41,502 nucleotides of DNA, from positions 1-41,502 of the forward strand of contig JBKPDO010000057.1 of assembly GCA_046727955.1 (NCBI GenBank), written 5' to 3'. This DNA comes from DASVXQ01 sp046727955 (GTDB taxonomy: Bacteria; Actinomycetota; CALGFH01). The position numbers were made by a program, and so were the translations under genes. The notes under the pieces were generated by a model. That model was given only the letters and a program-made list of their open reading frames with translations. It was not told where the DNA came from and ran no database searches. Positions 8,147-18,910 of this stretch are shown here, piece after piece (positions within the stretch are counted from its first letter, which is position 1; every line of letters starts with the position of its first letter).

Positions 8147-8934
8147 CTACCGTATCGGGTCGCGGTTATACAGCTTCTTCGCCCAGAGGTATCCGATCAG
8201 GGTGATGCCGATGCACCAGGCGATGGCGATGACCGCGCTGTTGCCGATCGGGGTGCCCAGCAGCAGCCCCCGCACGGTCTCGATCACGGGCGTGAAGGGC
8301 TGGTACTCGGCGAACCAGCGCAGGCCGACCGGCATCGAGTCGGTGGGGACGAACCCGCTGCCGAGGAACGGCAGGAACACCAGCGGCATGGGGAGGTTGC
8401 TGGCGGCCTCGACGGTCTTGGTCACCAGACCCAGCGCGACGCACAGCCAGGTGACCGCAAGGGTGATCATCGCCAGGACACCGGCCGCCGCGACCCACTC
8501 GACGGGACCGGCGGTGGGCCGGAACCCGATGAGCAGCGCGACGCCGATGACGACCGCCATGCTGAGCATCGTCTGGATCATGCTGCCCAGGACGTGTCCG
8601 GTCAGCACCGAGGGACGGAAGATGGCCATGGTGCGGAACCGGGCGATGATGCCCTCGGTCATGTCCATGGCGACTGAGATCGCCGTTCCTTGGGCGCCGC
8701 TGGCGACGGTGATGAGGAGGATCCCCGGAGTGACGTACTGGACGTACTGGGCGCGGCCGCCTGACAGGCCGGCGAGCCCGGCGCCCAGCGTGCCACCGAG
8801 GATGTAGACGAACAGCAGCAGGAAGACGATCGGCAGGCCGACGAGAAACAGCGTCAGGCCCGGGTAGCGCAGCATGTGCCGGAGGTCGCGCCGCAGCATC
8901 GTCGCCGAGTCGGCCACGGCATAGGAAAGCGTGC

Positions 8935-8938
<4 letters not shown>
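8147..8938 (-). CDS. ABC-2 type exporter permease (DrrB-like)
   Basis: 263-aa integral membrane protein with about six hydrophobic segments: LTLFLVGLPIVFLLLFVYIL near the N-terminus, TPGILLITVASGAQG, a long pair around 105-165, and a C-terminal helix ending WAKKLYNRDPIR. The pattern ARFRTMAIFRPSVLTGHVLG and the SGFVPTDSMP loop are typical of ABC-2 permeases of the daunorubicin-resistance type. Its ATG overlaps the stop of the ATPase gene (ATGA at 8935-8938), so the two are translationally coupled and should form a 2+2 exporter. The substrate cannot be told from sequence; drugs or lipids are usual for the group. Confidence 0.88.
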
Positions 8939-9894
<956 letters not shown>

Positions 9895-9958
9895 ACTCCC
9901 TCGTCTCGTCACTGTGGCGCTGGTGGCCACGACCTCGCCGAGCATGCACGACGCCAGG

Positions 9959-9987
9959 TTCACCGCGGTTTCACCGCGGTTTCAGGT
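9959..9987 (-). promoter_or_regulatory. CGGTGAA repeats at 11-bp period upstream of the DrrA-like gene
   Basis: Read on the minus strand, the site runs ACCTGAA-ACCG-CGGTGAA-ACCG-CGGTGAA: two exact heptamers and one degenerate one, each 11 bp apart, ending 64 bp before the ATPase start. CATGCT (9946-9941) lies 12 nt downstream of the array and could be a -10. The heptamer resembles the CGGTCAG array before the truncated ATPase gene at 2305. The plus-strand form (TTCACC) also resembles a PhoP box. Confidence 0.55.
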
Positions 9988-10011
9988 GCTCCGGCGGACA
10001 GCCGGGCGACG

Positions 10012-10151
10012 CTGACGGCGTCGAAGGCGCCACGTGGATCTACCAGCACGACGCCGCTGAGGTGGACCTGGCCCTCCCGGAGGTGAGCAGTCTGGAGGAG
10101 CGCTTCTCGATGAGGTCACCGCTGTTTCACGGCGCCGCCTCGTTCCTGTAA
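10012..10151 (+). other. Gene-poor spacer with a possible coding remnant
   Basis: Between the exporter promoter and the metallophosphoesterase, one plus-strand frame reads GVEGATWIYQHDAAEVDLAL, then PEVSSLEERF, and stops at 10151. It looks protein-like but has no start or SD and belongs to no family I recognise. I see no other gene in 9988-10233. Confidence 0.2.
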
Positions 10152-10233
10152 CCACCCGGGCTTGGTATTGCGGAAGGCTTGCTGGAGGCCGGGAGGCACC
10201 GGCCGAGCGGGACCGACCACCAGAGGAGCCGCA

Positions 10234-11286
10234 ATGACGCTCCGCAGCCGCAGCCGCCGCACCGTCATCGCCGCAGTCGCCGCCGTCGCGGCCGTCGTGG
10301 CGATCCTCGGCGGCATCGCGCAGGCAGCAGGGCCGACCTCGCCGGGGCAGGGCCGCGGGCCCGAGAAGTACACGATCGGGCTGTTCGGCGACATGCCGTA
10401 CAACGCGCTTGGCAAGGCGCAGTACCCGAGCCTGCTCGCGGACATCAACGCGAGCAACGTCGCCTTTTCAATCTTCGACGGCGACCTCAAGGCCGGCGGC
10501 GACGGCGCGTGCACCGACAGCCTCTACACCACAGCGCTGGCCAACTTCAGCACGCTCGAGCGGCCGCTGGTGTGGCTGCCGGGCGACAACGACTGGACCG
10601 ACTGCTGGGGCCGCTACGGGCCGGGCACCGGCGGCTTCGACCCGCTGGAGCGGCTGGCCCACGAGCGCCAGCTGTTTGCCTCGACCGACCAGAGCCTCGG
10701 CCAGAAGACGCTGCAGCTGACCCGGCAGCTGCCGGACTACCCCGAGAACGTCCGCTGGAGCTTCGGTCCGGTCGTCTTCATCGGCCTCAACGTCCAGGGC
10801 TCCAACGACAACTACCCCTACTCCGGCGTCGACGGCGAGACGCGGTCCGACGCCGAGATCGCCCGGATGCGCGCGGAGGAGACCGCCCGCAAGGCGGCGG
10901 CCATCCGCTGGCTGGACGACGGCTTCGCCTACGCCAAGCAGGTCGGCGCCAAGGGCGTGCTGGTTGACTGGCAGGCCGACCCGAACTTCAACAACGAGCA
11001 GCACCTTGCCGACCCCCGTTCCTGGGACGCCTACCCCGCGTACGTCGACGCGCTGCGCAGCGACACGATCTCCTTCCCGGGCCAGGTGGCGCTCGTCCAC
11101 GGCGACAGCCACTACTTCAAGATCGACAAGCCGCTCAACGGGCCGAGCGGCGGTGTGCTGGCCAACTTCACCCGCGTGGAGACCTTCGGCGCCCGCAACA
11201 CCCACTGGGTCAGCGCGACCATCGACCCCAACGATCCCAACCTGTTCGTGTTCGAGCCCAGGATCGTCCCGGCGAACGCCGGTTAG
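10234..11286 (+). CDS. Secreted metallophosphoesterase-like protein
   Basis: 350 aa. The signal peptide is clear: RSRSRR, a hydrophobic core of Ala/Val/Ile to about residue 28, then AQAAG. The mature part has the calcineurin-like order of metal motifs: GLFGDMPY, FDGDLKAGG, LPGDNDWTDCWG, and late in the chain VHGDSHYFKID, which stands where GHxH usually is. The fold therefore predicts a di-metal phosphoesterase outside the cell; the changed last motif leaves activity uncertain. The ATG has AGAGGAG 6 nt upstream; an earlier in-frame start would put 24 residues before the signal. A strong hairpin follows the stop, so the gene is probably monocistronic. Confidence 0.8.
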   Translation: MTLRSRSRRTVIAAVAAVAAVVAILGGIAQAAGPTSPGQGRGPEKYTIGLFGDMPYNALGKAQYPSLLADINASNVAFSIFDGDLKAGGDGACTDSLYTTALANFSTLERPLVWLPGDNDWTDCWGRYGPGTGGFDPLERLAHERQLFASTDQSLGQKTLQLTRQLPDYPENVRWSFGPVVFIGLNVQGSNDNYPYSGVDGETRSDAEIARMRAEETARKAAAIRWLDDGFAYAKQVGAKGVLVDWQADPNFNNEQHLADPRSWDAYPAYVDALRSDTISFPGQVALVHGDSHYFKIDKPLNGPSGGVLANFTRVETFGARNTHWVSATIDPNDPNLFVFEPRIVPANAG

Positions 11287-11303
11287 ACAGCTGGAGCTGG
11301 ACG

Positions 11304-11334
11304 GCGGGCGGCGGCTCGATACGTCGCCGCCCGC
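11304..11334 (+). terminator. 10-bp GC stem after the metallophosphoesterase
   Basis: GCGGGCGGCG (11304-11313) pairs perfectly with CGCCGCCCGC (11325-11334) around an 11-nt loop, 17 nt after the stop codon. No U-tract follows. Confidence 0.6.
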
Positions 11335-11430
11335 TGGACCTCGGCAGCCTCCGTACTCCCCCGTACTGTTGAGCCGATGCTGGTCAGCGGACACTGACGT
11401 AGGAGTCGCGGCGGTGCTCGGCACACCGGG

Positions 11431-12048
11431 TCAGCGGAAGAGGGTCTCGGCGCGGGCGATCTCCTCGCGGACCAGGCCGAGGCGGTGGCGGAGGTCCGAC
11501 TGCGTGTCAGGGTCGCTGGAGCGGGTCAGCTCCTGGCGCATCTGCGCCTCGCGGCGGCGCAGGGAAGCCAGGCGCGCCTCCACGTTGCGGAGCAGCCGCA
11601 GCGCCCGGCCGATGCGGGCCTGCCGCAGGCCCTGCCGGAGCAGGGCGGCCAGCCCGGGAGCGTGCCGCCGTTCCGCCGCCGTTCCGCCCGCCAGCGTCGG
11701 GCTCGGCGCCAGGCTGGGGGCCAGGCTGGGGGCCAGGCTGGGGCTCGGCGGCATCCGCTGCTGGTGGATCAGATGGGCGAGCGCGACCATGCCACCTGTT
11801 AGCGTCTCGATGGCCACGTCCTCCCGCGCCATCCCGCTCTGCACCACGTACTCGTCCATCCCCTGCCGCAGGTACATCAGGATCACCAGCGCCGTCGGCG
11901 CGACCGCCGGGCCGTCCAGCTCCAGGCCCTGATCCTCGAGGCAGTCGCGCATCTCCGCGATGGCCTGGTCCACCCAGGCGATGAAGCGTGGCTCGGTGTA
12001 TCGCTCGTCCTGCAGCACCGCCTGGACGTAGCGGCTCACGGCGTCCAT
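11431..12048 (-). CDS. Conserved-looking hypothetical coiled-coil protein
   Basis: 205 aa, family not recognised. Residues 1-95 are predicted helical and soluble (RYVQAVLQDERYTEPRFIAW, then a YLRQGMDEYVVQSGM stretch). Residues ~100-120 are a low-complexity spacer, PSLAPSLAPSLAPSPTLA, produced by three 12-bp repeats at 11709-11744. The C-terminal 70 residues are rich in Arg, Leu and Glu with heptad spacing and probably form a coiled coil. It has no signal peptide and no membrane segment. It starts with ATG and stands alone, convergent with the metallophosphoesterase gene. Confidence 0.6.
   Translation of the reverse strand: MDAVSRYVQAVLQDERYTEPRFIAWVDQAIAEMRDCLEDQGLELDGPAVAPTALVILMYLRQGMDEYVVQSGMAREDVAIETLTGGMVALAHLIHQQRMPPSPSLAPSLAPSLAPSPTLAGGTAAERRHAPGLAALLRQGLRQARIGRALRLLRNVEARLASLRRREAQMRQELTRSSDPDTQSDLRHRLGLVREEIARAETLFR
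11709..11744 (+). repeat. Three 12-bp tandem repeats inside a coding region
   Basis: CCAGGCTGGGGG is repeated at 11709, 11721 and 11733 (last base changed). In frame on the minus strand it encodes the Ser-Leu-Ala-Pro spacer of the 205-aa protein, so its copy number can change without breaking the frame. Confidence 0.85.
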
Positions 12049-12311
12049 CTAGTGCCGACCCCGGATAACGGCTTGCCCGGTCGCCCCCGGGCTCCTATTG
12101 GTCACCATCGTGCGCATTTCCTATCACCTTGCGAGGCGTCGACCGGGCAAACGTTTGGAGGGGAGGCACTAGTCGCTCCTCGCGGTCCCCAGTGGCGTCG
12201 CCGCACGGGTCAATCGGGCGCAAAGCGTCCCACGTCACCACCTGCAGAAGCCAATTCCAGGGGCGTACCGTGGCCCACGACCTTGCCGCCGGACGTCCCA
12301 GGGGGACTGAG

Positions 12312-14366
<2,055 letters not shown>

Positions 14367-14447
14367 TCTCAGGGAAGCTCCCGGCACGGCGGGCCAGCCC
14401 GTCCAGTAAGGTGATCGCCGGCCCGGCGGCTGGTGCATCATGTCGCC

Positions 14448-14864
14448 ATGGAGCGGCAGCCGGCTGGGTACGAGCTGCTCGAGCACACCGCCGACCTTGG
14501 GCTGCGTGCCCGCGGCGCCACGCTGGAGGAGCTGTTCGAGCAGGCCACGGTGGGGCTCGCCGAGGTGCTCGGCGCCTGGCGTCCGGGTCCCGGGGAGTCC
14601 GTCGCCGTGGTGGTCGACGCTATCGACCTCGGTGGGCTGCTGGTCGACTGGCTGAACGAGGTCGTGTACTTGCAGGAGGTGCGTGGCGGCAGCCTGGGCG
14701 CCATCAGGGTCGAGCGGATCAGCGAAGGACGGGCCGCCGGCGAGATCGTCCTGAGGTCGCAGCCGCCGTCCGGAGGGACCTACGTCAAAGCCGTCACCTA
14801 TCACCAGCTCAGGGTCGAGCGGTGGGCGGGCGGCTGGCTCGCGGAGGTCTACCTCGACGTGTGA
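14448..14864 (+). CDS. Archease (RtcB cofactor)
   Basis: 138-aa archease. The family landmarks are present: YELLEHTADLGLRARG at the N-terminus with the metal-binding Asp, a central LLVDWLNEVVYLQE, and a C-terminal KAVTYHQLRVE ending YLDV. Archease speeds guanylylation of RtcB and widens its nucleotide use, and its gene stands 16 bp before rtcB here. The ATG at 14448 is preferred; an in-frame GTG at 14433 would add five residues. Neither has a good SD, so coupling to yyaL transcription is plausible. The protein should be cytosolic and form a complex with the ligase. Confidence 0.93.
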   Translation: MERQPAGYELLEHTADLGLRARGATLEELFEQATVGLAEVLGAWRPGPGESVAVVVDAIDLGGLLVDWLNEVVYLQEVRGGSLGAIRVERISEGRAAGEIVLRSQPPSGGTYVKAVTYHQLRVERWAGGWLAEVYLDV

Positions 14865-14880
14865 GGCCGGTGAGGAAGAG

Positions 14881-16332
14881 GTGCAAGTGGAACCGCGCCA
14901 GCGCAGCCCCTTCGTCTGGGAGCTCCCGATCGGCTGGGTCGAGGGCATGCGCGTCCCCGGCGTCGTCTACGCCTCCGACGGGCTGTTCGCCCGCGCGGTC
15001 CAGGACCGGGCCGTGGACCAGGTGGCCAACGTGGCGACGCTGCCCGGGATCGTGGGCGCCTCCTACGCCATGCCAGACATCCACTGGGGCTACGGCTTCC
15101 CCATCGGCGGCGTGGCCGCCACCGACGTCGAGGCGGGCGGGGTCGTCTCGCCGGGCGGGGTCGGCTACGACATCGGCTGCGGAGTGCGCCTGCTTCGCAG
15201 CGACCTGCGCTGGGAACGCGACGTGCGCGATCGCATCCACGAGCTGGTCCGCGCGCTCGCCCGCCGGATCCCGCGCGGCACAGGCGGCACGGGTCTGCTG
15301 CCGCTCAGCGGTGACGAGGTCGACCGGGTGCTGGTCGAGGGGGTCCACTTTCCGGTCTCGCGCGGCGTCGGCGACGAGGAGGACGTGCGGGGCTGCGAGG
15401 ACGGCGGCAAGCTGGCCGGCGCCGCCCCCGAGCACGTCTCCGAGCGCGCCCGTGAGCGCGGGCGCTCCCAGCTCGGTAGCCTCGGCGGCGGCAACCACTT
15501 CCTCGAGGTACAGGTCGTGGACCAGGTCAGGGACGAGCGCGCGGCCGCGGTCCTCGGACTGTTCCTTGGGCAGGTCTGCGTCATGCTGCACTCGGGCTCG
15601 CGCGGCATCGGTCACCAGGCCTGCACCGACCATCTGCGCGTGATCGAGCGCCTCATGCCCGAGACCGGCGTGCGCGTGCCCGACCGCCAGCTCGCCTGCC
15701 TCCCGGTGTGGCACGAGGCTGCCCGCGCCTACCTCGGGGCGATGGCGGCGACCGGCAACTTCGCCGTGGCCAACCGGCAGGTGATGACCGACGGGGTGCG
15801 CGTCACCTTTGCCGAGGTGCTCGGCCGTCCGGTGCGGGAGCTCGGCATGCGGCTGGTCTACGACGTCGCCCACAACCTCGCCAAGCTGGAGGAGCACGAC
15901 ATCGATGGGCGCCGGCGCCAGCTTTGCGTCCACCGCAAGGGCGCCACCCGGGCGCTCGGTCCCGGCCACCCGTCCCTGCCGGAGCACTACCGTGAGATCG
16001 GGCAGCCGGTGATCAACCCGGGCAGTATGGGCACCTGGTCCTACGTGCTGGTCGGCGATGCCCGTGCCGAGCAGCGGTCCTTCGCCTCCACCTGCCACGG
16101 GGCCGGACGTGCGATGAGCCGCACCAAGGCGAAGAAGACGATGAGCGCCACGGAGCTGCGGCGCCAACTCGAGGGCGAGGGCCTGGTCTTGGCGGTGCAG
16201 GACTGGAGGCTGCTGAGCGAGGAGGCGCCCTACGCCTACAAGGACGCCACCGAGGTGGTCGAGACTTGCGAGGGCGCCGGCCTGTCGCGTGTGGTCGCCC
16301 GGCTGCGCCCGGCCGGCGTGCTCAAGGGGTAG
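14881..16332 (+). CDS. rtcB: RNA-splicing ligase RtcB
   Basis: 483 aa with every RtcB landmark: PDIHWGYGFPIGGVAA (65-80), YDIGCGVR with metal-binding D97 and C100, GGGNHFLEV with H205, LHSGSRGIGHQ with H237, VYDVAHNLAKLEEH with H331, HRKGATRA, and CHGAGR with H406, the guanylylated His by family analogy. It joins 2',3'-cyclic phosphate or 3'-phosphate RNA ends to 5'-OH ends using GTP and Mn2+, in RNA repair or tRNA splicing. The GTG start has GAGGAAGAG just upstream. It is co-directional with archease, and a 55-aa acidic protein follows after 27 bp. Confidence 0.96.
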   Translation: MQVEPRQRSPFVWELPIGWVEGMRVPGVVYASDGLFARAVQDRAVDQVANVATLPGIVGASYAMPDIHWGYGFPIGGVAATDVEAGGVVSPGGVGYDIGCGVRLLRSDLRWERDVRDRIHELVRALARRIPRGTGGTGLLPLSGDEVDRVLVEGVHFPVSRGVGDEEDVRGCEDGGKLAGAAPEHVSERARERGRSQLGSLGGGNHFLEVQVVDQVRDERAAAVLGLFLGQVCVMLHSGSRGIGHQACTDHLRVIERLMPETGVRVPDRQLACLPVWHEAARAYLGAMAATGNFAVANRQVMTDGVRVTFAEVLGRPVRELGMRLVYDVAHNLAKLEEHDIDGRRRQLCVHRKGATRALGPGHPSLPEHYREIGQPVINPGSMGTWSYVLVGDARAEQRSFASTCHGAGRAMSRTKAKKTMSATELRRQLEGEGLVLAVQDWRLLSEEAPYAYKDATEVVETCEGAGLSRVVARLRPAGVLKG

Positions 16333-16359
16333 GCTGGCCGCGACCTTGAGGAGGGATGC

Positions 16360-16527
16360 GTGAGCAACGACGCAGTGCCAGAGGCTGACGCCCTCGAGCA
16401 GTCCGAGCCGCTGCGCGAGCCGGACGATCGCGTGCAGCCGCCGCGGCTGGGGGACGAGATCCCCGAGGCCGACGCGTGGGAGCAGTCCCAGCCGGTCCCC
16501 ATGGACGACGAGGAGGACCGCCGTTAG
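16360..16527 (+). CDS. 55-aa acidic protein behind rtcB
   Basis: A GTG with a strong SD (GAGGAGGGA) opens a 55-codon frame. The product is very acidic and contains an internal duplication: PEADALEQSEP and, 25 residues later, PEADAWEQSQPVP, with a DDEEDRR terminus. No domain is recognisable; it is likely disordered. It follows rtcB by 27 bp on the same strand, so co-expression with the RNA ligase is probable. The SD, the spacing and the repeat argue that it is a real gene. Confidence 0.65.
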   Translation: MSNDAVPEADALEQSEPLREPDDRVQPPRLGDEIPEADAWEQSQPVPMDDEEDRR

Positions 16528-16531
16528 CGTC

Positions 16532-16672
16532 ATGGAGCGACGCAAGCTTGGCGCCGCCGGCCTCGACGTGCCCGCGGTCGGCCTGGGGGACGTGGCGGAC
16601 GCTGGAGCCGGGGCGCCGCCCTGGCTCGACGACGAGGGGCGTGCGCTGGTCGAGCGCCTCGTCAGCTCGCTC
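16532..16672 (+). pseudogene. Aldo/keto reductase, truncated and frameshifted start
   Basis: The ATG frame reads MERRKLGAAGLDVPAVGLG, a textbook aldo/keto reductase N-terminus. The next expected residues, GTWRTL, lie in a different frame at about 16588, so one base has been lost or gained there. DDEGRALVERLVSSL is again in the first frame, followed by a stop. The catalytic Asp/Tyr/Lys/His region is missing. A remnant of 47 codons. Confidence 0.65.
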
Positions 16673-16700
16673 TGACCGGTTCCTGACCTGACCGCCAGAC

Positions 16701-17483
16701 CTAACCGCGCCGCCGGCCCTCCCCACCGCGGCGACCCTCACCGCCATGGCGACCCTCACCGCTGCGGGGGCCTTGATCGCGGCGCCGGCCGTCGCCGCCA
16801 CGGGGGATGTCACCGCCACGGGGGGCATCACCGCCACGGCGGGCGTTACCGCCACGGCGGCCCTCCCCGCTGCGAGGGGTGTCACCGCCACGGGGGCGTT
16901 CGCCACGGGGGCGAGCTGGCTGGCCACCCTGGCCGCCGCGGGCTGCCTGGCCACCCCGACTGGCCTGGTCGCGGCTGCCCTGGTCGCCGCGGCGGCCCCG
17001 GTCGCCGCGGCCGCTCCGATCGTTCCGGCTGCCGTGGCTGGGCCGGTCGCCGCGGCCGGTCTGGGGCCCCGGCCGCCCACCACCGCTTCGCTCCAGGGCG
17101 GTGGCAAGCTGGTCGCGGCGTGCCTCCCAGCGCTCCAGCACCTCGTCGACCTCACCCAGCACCGCCTCGTAGGCAAGCAGCTCCCGCTGGTTGTGCGAGC
17201 GGAGCGCGCCGTAGCGCTCGAGGTCCACCTCTAGGTCGCGCCTGAGCTGCCGCAGGTCACGGATGCCTCCGGCAAGGGCACGGCGTGCGTCGGCCAGCTC
17301 GCGCAGCCGGGCCGGCCGGTCGCTCGGCAGAACCTGCGTGAGCGAGCGGCTCACGGCCAATTCGTGCCGCCGCAGCTCGCGCTCGTACTCCTGGGCACTG
17401 AGCTTGATCCCGGTGCCGCGCTGCCCCCTGGCGCCGCGCCGGTCGTCCGCGCGGTGCCCAGAGTCAGATGCCGTCGCGCTCAT
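16701..17483 (-). CDS. Coiled-coil protein with long Arg/Gly-rich (RGG-type) tail
   Basis: 260 aa in two parts. Residues ~25-130 are charged and helical (QEYERELRRHELAVSRSLTQ to ERWEARRDQLATALERS), probably a coiled coil. Residues ~133-260 are almost only Arg, Gly, Asp, Ser and Gln: RSGRGDRGRRGDQGSRDQ, then many RRGGD/PRGGD/EGRRGG units. Arg/Gly-rich tails of this kind bind RNA or drive condensation in characterised proteins. No signal or membrane segment is present. It is convergent with the rtcB operon and divergent from the baeRF-like gene. Function inferred only. Confidence 0.6.
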   Translation of the reverse strand: MSATASDSGHRADDRRGARGQRGTGIKLSAQEYERELRRHELAVSRSLTQVLPSDRPARLRELADARRALAGGIRDLRQLRRDLEVDLERYGALRSHNQRELLAYEAVLGEVDEVLERWEARRDQLATALERSGGGRPGPQTGRGDRPSHGSRNDRSGRGDRGRRGDQGSRDQASRGGQAARGGQGGQPARPRGERPRGGDTPRSGEGRRGGNARRGGDAPRGGDIPRGGDGRRRDQGPRSGEGRHGGEGRRGGEGRRRG

Positions 17484-17643
17484 GGTCTCAACTTACCCGA
17501 CTCCCTCCCCCACCGATACGCCTATCGCCCCACGATCGCGGATTCACCATCGGGCCTATCTCCTAGGCGGCGGTCGTTTGAGGGCGGGTGGTCCGGGTAA
17601 CTGGCGTGTCTCAGCGGAATCCGCTTCCGAGTGGGGAGGCTGT

Positions 17644-18745
17644 GTGCGTACCAGCGACGTGGCCAGGCTGTTCGACGCGCCCGGGCCGTTCCTGTCGATC
17701 TATCTCGCCACCGAGGGAGACGTTGAGAACGCCGCCTTCCGGATCGCGGCGCGCTGGAGGATCTTGCGCGGCCGGCTGCTCGATGCCGGGGTGCCGGAGG
17801 CGATCCTCGAGGCCGTGGACCCCTTGGTCGAGGGGAGCCACACCGCGGGCGCGACCCTGGCAGTCATCGCGGCCGCCGACGGCGTGGTGTACGCCGACAG
17901 CCTCCCGCACCCACCTCCCCAGGACTGGGTCGTGCGGCAGGGGACCCTGCCCTACGTGATCCCGCTGGGCGCAGTCGCTCATTCCGCACGTTGCCGTGCT
18001 CGCCAGCCGCGCCCACGCGGATCTGGCGGCTCGCACGCCCGAGCGGGCCGACAGGACCGACCAGGACGAGCGGGTCGAGGTACGCGGCGGGCGCTCGCAC
18101 CTCACCCGTTCCGCGCCCGGTGGCTGGTCCCAGCTTCGCTACCAGCACCGCGCCGAGGTCCAGTGGGAGCGCAACGCCGCCGAGGTGGCCGAGGCGCTCA
18201 CCAGGATCGCGGACCGAGTGCGGCCCCGCTTCGTCGCGGCCGCCGGCGATGTCCGTGCCCTCGAGCTCCTGCGCGAGGAGTCACCCAAGCGCGTGCAGGA
18301 GATCATCGTGGTGGTGGGTGGCGAGCTCGACTCTCTCGACCGGGTGCTCGAGGAGGCCGAGAAGCTGGCCGCCGCCACCGCCGAGGCCGATACGCGGGCG
18401 CTGCTCGACGAGTTCGAGCAGCAGCGCGGCGAGCACGGCCGGGCTGCCGACGGGCCTGAGGCCACCTTCGACGCGCTCGCCAGGCATCAGGTGCGGGTGC
18501 TGCTGGTCCGGGACGACCCCGGCGACGAGCGGAGCGCGTGGTTCGGTGAGGAGCCGGGCCAGGTGGCGCTGGATCGGGAGACACTGGTCGTCGAGAGCGA
18601 GCCGACTCCGGTCGAGGGCCGGCTGGTCGACGTGGCCGTGCGCGCGGCGCTCGGGACGGGGGCGGAGGTCAGGGTGCTCGACCCTGAGACGGACGGTCGC
18701 GGCCCGGACGGAGGCGTCGGCGCGGTGCTGCGCTACGCCACCTGA
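17644..18745 (+). pseudogene. baeRF / Rv2629-like protein with a frameshift
   Basis: GTG with GGGGAGG upstream opens SDVARLFDAPGPFLSIYLAT, the N-terminus of the bacterial archaeo-eukaryotic release-factor-like family (Vms1/Rv2629 relatives). Frame 1 holds to LPYVIPLG near 17970. From there only frame 2 makes sense: SLIPHVAVLASRAHADL, then EVQWERNAAEVAEALTRIAD, RALELL and a C-terminal GAEVRVLDPETDG, with a stop at 18743-18745. One base appears to be missing near 17965-17975. Joined, the product would be about 366 residues, the full family length. It may be a recent pseudogene or a sequencing error. Relatives hydrolyse peptidyl-tRNA or act in ribosome stress; the biochemical role here is unproven. 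Confidence 0.7.
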
Positions 18746-18766
18746 CCACCCGCGGAGGCGGCCATG

Positions 18767-18854
18767 GTCGGCGCCGAGTGTCGTCAGCACCTGGGCGGCG
18801 AGGCCCTCGCCCTCGTAGAGCAGGCCGAGCAGGAGGTGCTCGGCGCCAGATATC
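18767..18854 (-). pseudogene. Clp N-terminal domain fragment
   Basis: The minus strand reads ISGAEHLLLGLLYEGEG, then LAAQVLTTLGAD, which is half of a Clp_N repeat as in ClpC or stand-alone Clp_N proteins. Nothing of the family exists on either side. An isolated scrap of about 29 codons between the baeRF-like gene and the antiporter operon. Confidence 0.7.
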
Positions 18855-18910
18855 ACCTCAAGCTCGAGTAGGCCACCTGGGAAGGTGGAGCTCCCTGGGG
18901 CTCGGGCTGG

